The position numbers and the translations under genes are program-made. This document shows, piece after piece, positions 9,926 to 17,457 of a stretch of 64,000 nucleotides of DNA. Each line of letters starts with the position of its first letter. Within the stretch, counting starts at the first letter, position 1. A model generated the notes under the pieces. The model was not told the DNA's origin. It was given only the letters and a program-made list of their open reading frames with translations, and made no database searches. The DNA is from CAZOEL01 sp964578835 (GTDB taxonomy: Bacteria; Desulfobacterota; Syntrophobacteria; Syntrophobacterales; Syntrophobacteraceae), in assembly GCA_964578835.1 (NCBI GenBank), contig CAZOEL010000024.1:1-64000 (forward strand), written 5' to 3'.

Positions 9926-11773
9926 ATGCCAAGGCATTTCACTTTGAGCACTCGGATACTTCTCTCTTTCTGGATCGTTTTGCTGCTGGCTCTCCTTTTG
10001 CCCCCCTGGTACTACTACCGCATTCTCAACCAGAAAGTCCTCGATGATGCAAGAAATAACGCCATTCAACAGCTAAACCTTTTGCACTGGATGCTTGCTC
10101 GCGAGAAGATCCTGCCCGACACAGATAGTCTTCAGATATGGATCGGAGAAGCCCGCATGCATCCGGGACTTCGCATTACTTACGTCGCGGAAGGCGGAAA
10201 AGTGATTGCCGATTCAGATGTTCCCCTCACCGAGATTCCAAACCTCGATAATCATGCGGATCGACCCGAGATCAGCGAAGCCATGGGATCCCATATCGGG
10301 GCGTCGGTTCGCTACAGCAGAACGAGCGAAAGGAGTCTCATCTATGTGGCGAAAAGGCTCCCGGCAAATGGAGCGATACCGGCCGGAGCGCTCCGCCTGG
10401 CAGCCCCCCTCTCGAGCGCGAAGGAGCCGCTCGAAAGACTCAAGAACAGCCTTATCTTCTTTGCAGTGCTGGTCTTCGTGGCGACGTCCCTCCTGACCGG
10501 AGCCCTCATCCGCAGGCTCAACCGCCCCATCCAGGCGATGATCGAGGCGGCCGAAGCTATCAGCACGAGGGACTACAGGAGACGCATTCGATCGAGTCCC
10601 AGCCACGAGTTCCAACCTCTCATCGATTCCATAAACCGGATGGCGGAGAACATCGAAAGCCATATCCGCACAATCACCGCCCAGAAGCAGAAGCTCGAGG
10701 GTGTGTTCAACGCCATGCAGGAAGCTGTCATGGTGCTGGACTCCAAGGGCAGGATCGAAAGCGCCAATCGGACATTCACAGCCTTGACGCCGCGCGGGAA
10801 GGAAATCCTTGGGCGCCGCCCCCTCGAGGTGATTATCAACCTGGAGATCCAAAAGCTCTGCGACCGGGCGCTCGAAACAGATCCGGGAGAGAGCGCCTCC
10901 TTTCCATTGAGCGGGCAAATTGATCTTGGAAACGATCGCGCGTATGACGTCAACATCGTGCGTCTTACGTCGCAGCAAAAGGAAGCGGGAGCAGTCGTAG
11001 TTTTGCACGATATTACCGAGCTCAAGCGCTTGGAGCGGGTAAGGCAAGATTTTGTCGCAAATGTCTCTCATGAGCTCCGGACCCCGCTCACTTCCATCAA
11101 GGGGTATACCGAAACGCTCCTCAGCGAATCGCAACCCGACCCGGACACGGCGACCAATTTCCTGCAGGTAATACTTAGAAATACCAACCATATGGTAAGA
11201 ATAGTCGAAGACCTCCTGCAGCTCGCCCGTCTCGAGGCTCACCAGGGCGCGATAAAGGCCTCGCCCATCAATGCCGCCGCTGCCGTGGCCACGGCATGGA
11301 AAGCCTGCGTCCATCACGGTGAAGCAAAGGGTCTGAGGCTGCAAAACGAGCTTCCTAAAGAAGGCGTCTGGGTGCAGGCCGATTTCGATCAACTCGTTCA
11401 GGTCTTCAGAAATCTGATCGAGAACGCCATCCGCTACAGTCCCGAGGGGGAGGCCATAGCAGTATCCTTCGAGTCTCGGGAAGAGCAGGCCATCTTCAGT
11501 GTGCGGGATGAAGGCCCTGGCATTCCAAAGCAGCATCAACAGAGAATTTTCGAACGATTCTACCGCATCGAAAAGCACAGGAGCGACCGCTGGGGAAGCA
11601 CGGGCCTGGGGCTCGCCATCTGCCGGCACATCATCCGAAACCATGGGGGCGCGATCTGGGTCGAAAGCCCCAACAGGGGCAAAAACCAAGGAACGACCCT
11701 TTCATTCATAATTCCCAAGGCTTCGCGCGAAGTCTTGACCAGCGCCAATGACACAGACGAAAAAGGCTTATGA
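9926..11773 (+). CDS. phoR: Phosphate regulon sensor histidine kinase
   Basis: The 615-residue protein has an N-terminal membrane segment, a periplasmic loop, a second membrane segment near residue 175-200 and a HAMP region. A PAS domain (NAMQEAVMVLD onward) follows, then HisKA with phospho-acceptor H382 in NVSHELRTPL, and a HATPase domain with NLIENAIRY, DEGPGIP and GLGLAI boxes. The ATG at 9926 lies 4 bp after phoB; a longer in-frame start inside phoB lacks family similarity. The stop overlaps pstB by ATGA. It should phosphorylate PhoB when phosphate is scarce. Confidence 0.93.
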   Translation: MPRHFTLSTRILLSFWIVLLLALLLPPWYYYRILNQKVLDDARNNAIQQLNLLHWMLAREKILPDTDSLQIWIGEARMHPGLRITYVAEGGKVIADSDVPLTEIPNLDNHADRPEISEAMGSHIGASVRYSRTSERSLIYVAKRLPANGAIPAGALRLAAPLSSAKEPLERLKNSLIFFAVLVFVATSLLTGALIRRLNRPIQAMIEAAEAISTRDYRRRIRSSPSHEFQPLIDSINRMAENIESHIRTITAQKQKLEGVFNAMQEAVMVLDSKGRIESANRTFTALTPRGKEILGRRPLEVIINLEIQKLCDRALETDPGESASFPLSGQIDLGNDRAYDVNIVRLTSQQKEAGAVVVLHDITELKRLERVRQDFVANVSHELRTPLTSIKGYTETLLSESQPDPDTATNFLQVILRNTNHMVRIVEDLLQLARLEAHQGAIKASPINAAAAVATAWKACVHHGEAKGLRLQNELPKEGVWVQADFDQLVQVFRNLIENAIRYSPEGEAIAVSFESREEQAIFSVRDEGPGIPKQHQQRIFERFYRIEKHRSDRWGSTGLGLAICRHIIRNHGGAIWVESPNRGKNQGTTLSFIIPKASREVLTSANDTDEKGL

Positions 11774-12528
11774 AAACTGACAAAATAATCTCAAAGAACC
11801 TGGACTTCTTCTATGGCGATTTCAAGGCGCTAACGAGCATTTGTCTCGAGATCCCGCAAAACTGCGTGATGGCTCTCATAGGCCCTTCCGGCTGCGGAAA
11901 GAGCACCTTCCTGCGCTGCCTGAACCGAATGAACGATCTCATCCCGATCGCCCGGGTGGAGGGGGAAATTCTCCTCGATGGGGAGAATATCTACGATGCC
12001 GGGGTTGATGTGGTGACGCTCCGGAGAAGGGTCGGCATGGTGTTCCAAAAACCCAATCCCTTTCCCAAAACCATTTTTGAGAACGTGGCCTACGGGCTGC
12101 GGGTAAACGGAGTGAAGGACAAGTCCTTTATTGAAGAAAGGGTAGAGTTGAGTCTGAAGCAGGCGGCTCTCTGGGAAGAGGTTAAAGAAAGGCTGCACCA
12201 GTCGGCTCTGGGATTATCGGGCGGCCAGCAGCAAAGGCTCTGCATAGCTCGCGCCCTAGCCGTTGAGCCCGAAGTGTTGCTCATGGACGAGCCGGCATCC
12301 GCCCTCGACCCTATCGCCACTCAAAAAATAGAAGAGCTGATCCACAAGTTGAAAACAGAGTACACCATAGTCATTGTGACCCACAACATGCAGCAGGCGG
12401 CCCGTGTTTCGGACTTCACCGCTTTTTTCTACATGGGAAGCCTCATCGAAGTGGACGCGACAGAAGTTCTTTTCACGCGGCCAAAGAATCGTCAGACGGA
12501 AGATTACATTACGGGCAGGTTCGGCTGA
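11770..12528 (+). CDS. pstB: Phosphate ABC transporter ATP-binding protein
   Basis: A 252-residue ABC ATPase with Walker A GPSGCGKST, signature LSGGQQQRL, Walker B VLLMDEPASALDP and the switch histidine in IVTHNM. The RCLNRMNDL stretch after Walker A is characteristic of PstB. It starts by ATGA overlap with phoR. The partner permeases and binding protein are on the opposite strand at 13.8-16.6 kb, so the transporter is encoded by two facing operons. Confidence 0.95.
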   Translation: MKTDKIISKNLDFFYGDFKALTSICLEIPQNCVMALIGPSGCGKSTFLRCLNRMNDLIPIARVEGEILLDGENIYDAGVDVVTLRRRVGMVFQKPNPFPKTIFENVAYGLRVNGVKDKSFIEERVELSLKQAALWEEVKERLHQSALGLSGGQQQRLCIARALAVEPEVLLMDEPASALDPIATQKIEELIHKLKTEYTIVIVTHNMQQAARVSDFTAFFYMGSLIEVDATEVLFTRPKNRQTEDYITGRFG

Positions 12529-12600
12529 TCCAGAGCATGGGAAGAGGATTGGCGGCGGATGATTTTGAATTCAGATTACAGCCTGGAGAGAATTTAGCAT

Positions 12601-13260
12601 ATGGAGAGTCGTTTTGTCTCTGAGCTCGAGAAGCTCAAACTGACCATCATTGAAATGGCTGCCCTTGCCGAGAAGGCGATGGCCGATGCTTTGAAGGCGC
12701 TCTTTGAGAGGGATGAGGATCTTGCAAACCGGGTGATCCGGGGAGACCAAGAGGTGAATCTGCTCGAGGTGGAAGTGGACAGGTATTGTTTGAGGCTCCT
12801 TGCGCTCGACCAGCCCATGGCGCGCGATCTTCGCTTCATTGTCGGATGCATGCGCATAGCCATCGATCTCGAGAGGATTGCGGATCAGGCGGTCAATGTG
12901 GCTGAAAGGGCGGTTTTCCTGAGCGAGCGGCCTCCCCTGCCTCCCAATCCGGCCCTTGAGCAGCTCGCCGAAACCGCCATGGATATGCTCCACACGGTGA
13001 TCGAGGCCTTCATCCGGGAGAGCGTCGAGCGAGCCCGGGATGTCTGCCAGATGGACGATACGGCCGATGAGCTCAATGTTACGGTCCTAAAGAGCCTTCT
13101 AGACTACATGGTCAACGAGGTCCCCGCTATCGAGAGATCCGTTCAGACCATCATCGCATCCCGATGCCTGGAAAGAGTAGCCGATCAGGCCACCAACATA
13201 GGCGAGAGCATCATCTTCATCGTCCAGGGAGTCAACATCAAGCACCACTGCGAGAGCTGA
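12601..13260 (+). CDS. phoU: Phosphate signalling protein PhoU
   Basis: This 219-residue all-helical protein has the duplicated PhoU helical-bundle pattern, with conserved E/D-rich metal-binding stretches (ERIADQAVNVAER in the first half and ERVADQATNIGES in the second). PhoU couples the Pst transporter to PhoR and represses the regulon when phosphate is plentiful. It lies 72 bp after pstB and ends the plus-strand operon. The repeat-rich intergenic region before pstA follows. Confidence 0.94.
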   Translation: MESRFVSELEKLKLTIIEMAALAEKAMADALKALFERDEDLANRVIRGDQEVNLLEVEVDRYCLRLLALDQPMARDLRFIVGCMRIAIDLERIADQAVNVAERAVFLSERPPLPPNPALEQLAETAMDMLHTVIEAFIRESVERARDVCQMDDTADELNVTVLKSLLDYMVNEVPAIERSVQTIIASRCLERVADQATNIGESIIFIVQGVNIKHHCES

Positions 13261-13269
13261 CGAAGATAT

Positions 13270-13542
13270 CCACGGGCGCATTAGTAAAGAGGAGGCAAAG
13301 CGGGCAAGTGCGAAGCCCCGAAGGGGCGCAATATCATAGCCCAGGGCATCGCCCTGGGTGAGAGAAGATCACCCTCATTTTAGAGCCCTGAAAGGGCGGG
13401 GTAATCATTCTCTGGATATGCCGCCCCTTCAGGGCTTCCATTCTCTTTGTATGCTCCAGCACCCCAGGGCGTTGCCCTGGGCTATGATATTGCGCCCCTT
13501 CGGGGCTTGCGTTTCATCCCTTTTTTACAAATGCGCCCGTGG
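13270..13542. repeat. Family C repeat, copy 1, with terminal inverted repeats
   Basis: Several GC-rich palindromic units (GCCCCGAAGGGGCG, CCCAGGGCATCGCCCTGGG) are enclosed by inverted ends CCACGGGCGCATTAGTAAA and complement of TTTACAAATGCGCCCGTGG. Related copies occur at about 41.7, 49.6 and 57.5 kb. Short open frames inside are translations of the repeat. Confidence 0.75.
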
Positions 13543-13574
13543 AAGCCATTCTTATTATGACCAACTCTCATCTA

Positions 13575-13742
13575 AGGCAGCTCACAACAAATAACCTACC
13601 AAAATTGGTTCAGAAACACCCACCGTCATTCCGGCAGTCTTCAAGCCGGAATCCCGTTTTTTCGCGGGGCTGGATTCCGGCCAAAACCATGCCGGAATGA
13701 CAGAACCCCTCTTCCTGGTAGGTTATTTGTTGTGAGTTGCCT
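13575..13742. repeat. Family B MITE-like repeat, copy 1
   Basis: A 168-bp element with ~27-bp terminal inverted repeats (AGGCAGCTCACAACAAATAA and onward) around the same CATTCCGGC palindromic core as family A. It differs from the copy at 49401-49568 at a single base. TA lies immediately left and AA immediately right in both copies. Confidence 0.85.
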
Positions 13743-13760
13743 AAACCAACAGCATCACGC

Positions 13761-14729
13761 CTAACTCCTCTGAAGCCTCGCCCGGAAGACGATGGCTATG
13801 AGGTTCATCCCGAACACGAGGGCGATGAGCACAAGGGCCGTTCCATATTGCAGGGGCCTTGTCGCCTCGATTTGAGCCCCTGCGGTGGCGAGCACATAGA
13901 CGTGGTAAGGAAGAGCCATTACGGGATCGAAAATCGAAGCGGGAAGATGTCGGGTGAAGAAAACCGCCGCGGTGAACATGATGGCGGCGGTTTCTCCCGC
14001 CGCACGGCTGATTCCCAGGATGGAGCCCGTAAGCATGCCCGGAAACGCCGCGGGGAGAACCACCCGATAGATCGTCTGCCACTTTGTCGCCCCGAGTCCA
14101 AGAGATGCTTCCCGGTACGTTGCGGGGACGCTGCGCAGAGCCTCCTCGGCGGTTCCGATGATTACGGGAAGGATCAGGACGGCGAGGGTGAGGATTCCCG
14201 AGAGGATGCTCACTCCGAGCTTACACCAGGTAACGAAGAAGGCGAGCCCGAAGAGGCCGAAGACAACGGAGGGGACTCCCGCAAGATTGTTTATCCCAAG
14301 GCGGATAATGCGCAACATCAATCCGGGGCGCGCGTATTCATGCAGGTAGATGGCCGAGGCGACGCCCAGCGGGAAGGCGGCAAGCATGGCGCCGAAACTC
14401 AACAGAAAAGTCCCCACGATACAGGGGAAAATGCCCCCTTTAGTCATGGAGTCATAAGGAGCCTCGGTCAAAAAGCTCCAGTTTATAGCGCCCCAACCGT
14501 TGAAAAGAAGAAAGGAAATGATGACGGCCAGGGCTGCCCCATTGATGAGAGCCGCGGTCCGAAGCATCTGGAACATTCCTTTCTGGAGCCATCTGCGACG
14601 GCTTATGGAGCCATATCGAGGCGTAGCCAGGGGGGCTCTCGAAGGACGACTGTCTTCAGATTCCCCGGAGCAATCATCCTTGATGGCGTCCCGGCTGCAC
14701 ATATCTGAATCGGTGAGTTGCATCTCCAC
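13761..14729 (-). CDS. pstA: Phosphate ABC transporter permease PstA
   Basis: A 322-residue inner-membrane permease with six predicted helices after a ~50-residue hydrophilic N-terminal extension. The EAA loop that contacts the ATPase is visible (YREASLGLGATKWQTIYRVV). The second half matches PstA (ISRAAGETAAIMFTAA). It lies 6 bp downstream of pstC and is the last gene of pstSCA. A repeat-filled gap separates it from phoU, so the two halves of the regulon converge. A downstream ATG may be the true start, since the polar extension is not a conserved feature. Confidence 0.92.
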   Translation of the reverse strand: MEMQLTDSDMCSRDAIKDDCSGESEDSRPSRAPLATPRYGSISRRRWLQKGMFQMLRTAALINGAALAVIISFLLFNGWGAINWSFLTEAPYDSMTKGGIFPCIVGTFLLSFGAMLAAFPLGVASAIYLHEYARPGLMLRIIRLGINNLAGVPSVVFGLFGLAFFVTWCKLGVSILSGILTLAVLILPVIIGTAEEALRSVPATYREASLGLGATKWQTIYRVVLPAAFPGMLTGSILGISRAAGETAAIMFTAAVFFTRHLPASIFDPVMALPYHVYVLATAGAQIEATRPLQYGTALVLIALVFGMNLIAIVFRARLQRS

Positions 14730-14735
14730 TCCTTC

Positions 14736-15629
14736 CTAAAGCGTCGCAGCCCCTACCTGCTTATGCTTCTGAGCTATGTGATCGGCTATGAGATTGAAAG
14801 CCAACGTGAAGACAAAGAGCACCATGCCGGTAGCGAAAAGAGCGTAATAATGATCGCTCCTGAAAGGGGCTTCGGCCATCTCGGCTGCGATGCTGGCGGG
14901 CATGGGCCTCACCGGCTTGAAGATCGAATACGGAACCATGGCGGCTCCGCCCGCCACCATGAGCACCACCATGGTCTCGCCAATGGCGCGGGACATGCCC
15001 AAGATGATCGCGGTGCTGATCCCGGAAAGCGATGCGGGCAGGATGACCCGCAGGATCGTCTCCCACTGAGTCGCCCCGAGGGCGAGAGAAGCTTCCTTGA
15101 GATCCTTCGGCACGCTGTAGATGGCGTCCTCGGATATGCTGCAGATGGTTGGGACCGACATGAAAGCGAGCATGAGGGACGCATTGAGAAGATTGAGGCC
15201 GGTTGCAAGCTCGAAGGCATCCTGCAGGAAAGGCGCAACCACCACCATTCCAAAAAAGCCGATCACAACAGATGGCAACGCCGCGAGGAGCTCGACGACG
15301 GGCTTGGCGATCTCGCGCACCCGCTTCGATGCGATCTCAGCGAGGTAGACCGCGGTCATAACGCCAAGAGGAATGGAGACGAGAGCAGAAAGCACGGTTA
15401 CGGCTATCGATGCCGCAAGAAGGGGAAAAATCCCGAAATCGGCTGGAGAAGCCGTGGGATACCACTCTTTGCCGAAGAGAAATTCCGTTACGGAAACTTT
15501 GCTGAAAATAGGAATGCCTTCCATGAAGAGGAAGAGAAGAATCATGGAAAGCGCCAGGATGGAGACAGATGCGGTCACAAAAAAGACGAAGCGAATAAGC
15601 TTCTCTTTTGACTTTCGGTTTTTGATCAT
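14736..15629 (-). CDS. pstC: Phosphate ABC transporter permease PstC
   Basis: A 297-residue permease with an N-terminal membrane helix, five further helices and the EAA loop LKEASLALGATQWETILRVI. MSRAIGETMVVLMVAGG is typical of PstC. The PstS-PstC-PstA order on the minus strand is the usual one. Together with PstB it forms the high-affinity phosphate importer in the inner membrane. Confidence 0.93.
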   Translation of the reverse strand: MIKNRKSKEKLIRFVFFVTASVSILALSMILLFLFMEGIPIFSKVSVTEFLFGKEWYPTASPADFGIFPLLAASIAVTVLSALVSIPLGVMTAVYLAEIASKRVREIAKPVVELLAALPSVVIGFFGMVVVAPFLQDAFELATGLNLLNASLMLAFMSVPTICSISEDAIYSVPKDLKEASLALGATQWETILRVILPASLSGISTAIILGMSRAIGETMVVLMVAGGAAMVPYSIFKPVRPMPASIAAEMAEAPFRSDHYYALFATGMVLFVFTLAFNLIADHIAQKHKQVGAATL

Positions 15630-15731
15630 TGCTTCCTCATTCCCGGCAAGGGATTGCGGATGAGGCGGAGCCTTTCCCGATGGCTCCGATTCACCCGCTG
15701 GGATATCCGCATTCCCTCACCGGATTTCGAA

Positions 15732-16550
15732 TCAATACAAGGGAACGAACCCGGCCTCTTTGACGAACTTCTGGCCTTTTTGCGGGTTGAGAACATAGTT
15801 TATGAATTTGAGGGCGTCCCCACTCGGCCAGCCCCTGGTGAACATAAAAAGAGGGCGAGAGACGGGGAACTTTCCGTTTAGCGTGGTCTCCTCATTGCCG
15901 GGAATTCCACCAATCGTGAGGGCTTTTACGCTCTTGTCAACATAGCCGATCCCGAGGTAGCCTATGGCGTTCTTGTTCTTCGATACGGCCTGAGCTATGG
16001 CGCCGCTCGAAGCCTGAAGAAGCGCTCCGGGAAAAACGCGCTCCTTCTTCATGACCTTCTCTTCCCATACCTCATAGGTTCCCGAGGAGGTGTCTCGGGA
16101 AATGACGACGATCTCGCCTCCAGGACCTCCGAGATCCTTCCAGTTCGTGATCTTTCCCATGTAGATGTCCTTTAGCTGCTCCAGGCTGATGTCCGCCACC
16201 GGGTTAGCGGGATTGACCACCGGAACGATGCAGTCATAGGCAACGGCAAAGGGCGCCAGGTAAGCGCCCTTCTCCACGGCAAGCTTAACCTCTTCGTCCT
16301 TGATGAACCGGGAGCTGTTGGCGATATCGGCCGTCGAGTCGATAAGAGCCTTGATGCCGTTTCCGGAGCCGCCGCCCGAAACTGAAATGCTCACATCAGG
16401 GAATTCTTTCATGTACGCTTCGGTAACCTTCTGCGCGATGGGAAGCACGGTTGTGGAGCCATCCATCTTGAGCGACCCGGCGAATACGGCGTTGCCCGCA
16501 AAGCACACCAAGCCCAAAGCGATTATCGGTAACAATTTCCTGCCAGCCAT
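15732..16550 (-). CDS. pstS: Periplasmic phosphate-binding protein PstS
   Basis: A 272-residue binding protein with an N-terminal signal peptide (LLPIIALGLVCFAGNAVFAG) and the characteristic KMDGSTTVLPI phosphate-loop start, SGGGSGNGIKALIDSTADIA, and SRDTSSGTYEVWE. The chosen ATG at 16550 has an AAGGAGG ribosome site 6 bp upstream; an earlier in-frame ATG would spoil the signal peptide. It delivers phosphate to PstCAB. A Pho-box array lies about 100 bp upstream. Confidence 0.94.
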   Translation of the reverse strand: MAGRKLLPIIALGLVCFAGNAVFAGSLKMDGSTTVLPIAQKVTEAYMKEFPDVSISVSGGGSGNGIKALIDSTADIANSSRFIKDEEVKLAVEKGAYLAPFAVAYDCIVPVVNPANPVADISLEQLKDIYMGKITNWKDLGGPGGEIVVISRDTSSGTYEVWEEKVMKKERVFPGALLQASSGAIAQAVSKNKNAIGYLGIGYVDKSVKALTIGGIPGNEETTLNGKFPVSRPLFMFTRGWPSGDALKFINYVLNPQKGQKFVKEAGFVPLY

Positions 16551-16651
16551 TCCATTCCTCCTTATACTCATTACGATTCTTTCGATCCAAATACCCTTCC
16601 ATAACCAAAACGCTCATGAGCTTACACGTGAGGCAATATTAGACCCCATAT

Positions 16652-16710
16652 GTTACAGCTGTGTTACGGACATACGAATTTCACGTTACATTTCTGTGAA
16701 AATCTGTGAC
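16652..16710 (-). promoter_or_regulatory. Pho-box array upstream of pstS
   Basis: Read on the plus strand, GTTAC occurs at 16652, 16663 and 16685, GTGAA at 16696 and GTGAC at 16706. These are half sites on an 11-bp grid with one position missing and the last shifted by one base. This is the expected PhoB operator of pstSCA. Confidence 0.65.
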
Positions 16711-17052
16711 AAGGCGTCAAAATTGAGTGATAAGAGGTTTGGTTTCTTGTAGAATCTTTTTGAGCAAAAAGAACAGAGCATCGTGTAACGGATTCCGCCG
16801 CAGCCTTTTCGGGAAGGCCGTATATTTCTGACACCACGGAGAGGCCGATAACCCTATGCCCCGAGACACACGCACTCAACCATTCAAGGCAGGCGCAAAT
16901 GATTTCCGATCCCAAGCGCGCGTTCCGACAATCGTTTTGTTGTATGCTGCTTTCGCCTCGCTCTGGGTGCTTCTATCCAATAAGACAATGGAGCTGCTTT
17001 TCAGCATGCCTTCACGCCTGGCGTTCGAGCTCGCCGGCCAGTTAGGCGGTTT

Positions 17053-17138
17053 GTCAACATCGTTTCTTCGGGTGGGAGCAGGCCCCCTTTTCCTCAAGGG
17101 AGAGGGAAAAGACTGCTGCCTGAACATTCAAAGTTGAC
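17053..17138. repeat. Family E repeat, copy 1
   Basis: The element begins GTCAACATCGTTTCTTC and ends ACATTCAAAGTTGAC, with inverted GTCAAC/GTTGAC termini. It contains a CCCTCTCCCTC-like palindrome. A longer copy with the same two ends occurs at 38518-38909. Confidence 0.6.
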
Positions 17139-17144
17139 GATCCA

Positions 17145-17358
17145 CTAGTGCTACTGTGTCACAAATCAGCATGATGCTGTTGGAATGCGATTCTATTGAG
17201 AGCACAGCTCATCTCGTCATTCCGGCAATCTTTTGAGCCGGAATCCAGCCCGGCGCTCTCCCATGTGGCTGGATTCCGGCTTAAAACCTGCCGGAATGAC
17301 GAAGAGGCGTCATGCCGGAATGACGAGTCGCGCCGCTTTTGTGACACAGTAGTACTAG
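17145..17358. repeat. Family A MITE-like repeat, copy 2
   Basis: The ends CTAGTGCTACTGTGTCACAA and complement of TTGTGACACAGTAGTACTAG are inverted repeats around the GTCATTCCGGC core. It is inserted next to a family E element inside a disrupted kinase gene. Confidence 0.75.
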
Positions 17359-17457
17359 GCGGGCGCGTGGACGTGGAAAACGGCATGGAAGGCGGCGCTG
17401 TTTTTCAGGTAACGTTCCCAGCTCATGTAAATTCGTGATAAAGGAGGTGGGGGAATC

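Larger units (their letters stand above)
16856..17438 (+). pseudogene. Histidine kinase gene hollowed out by repeats
   Basis: Codons from 16856 encode a sensor-kinase-like N-terminus with one membrane helix (IVLLYAAFASLWVLLSN, then MELLFS) that fades out near 17050. From 17359 an open frame encodes a kinase-like C-terminal end (GRVDVENGMEGGAVFQVTF) and stops at 17438. The middle, where the PAS, HisKA and most of the ATPase should be, is replaced by a family E element (17053-17138) and a family A element (17145-17358). The assignment of both ends to the same original gene is inferred from order and orientation. Confidence 0.6.

Noticed and set aside
10214..11689. Minus-strand open frame of 491 codons
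   Set aside because: Antisense of phoR, which is clearly coding by its kinase motifs.
13270..13742. CRISPR-like array
   Set aside because: The repeats are palindromic, of unequal spacing and without unique spacers or cas genes; they are dispersed repeats.
13737..14708. Long plus-strand open frame of 323 codons
   Set aside because: It is the antisense shadow of pstA, with low-complexity charged residues and no family pattern.
14718..15611. Long plus-strand open frame of 297 codons
   Set aside because: Antisense shadow of pstC; composition is histidine/aspartate-rich and unlike a real protein.
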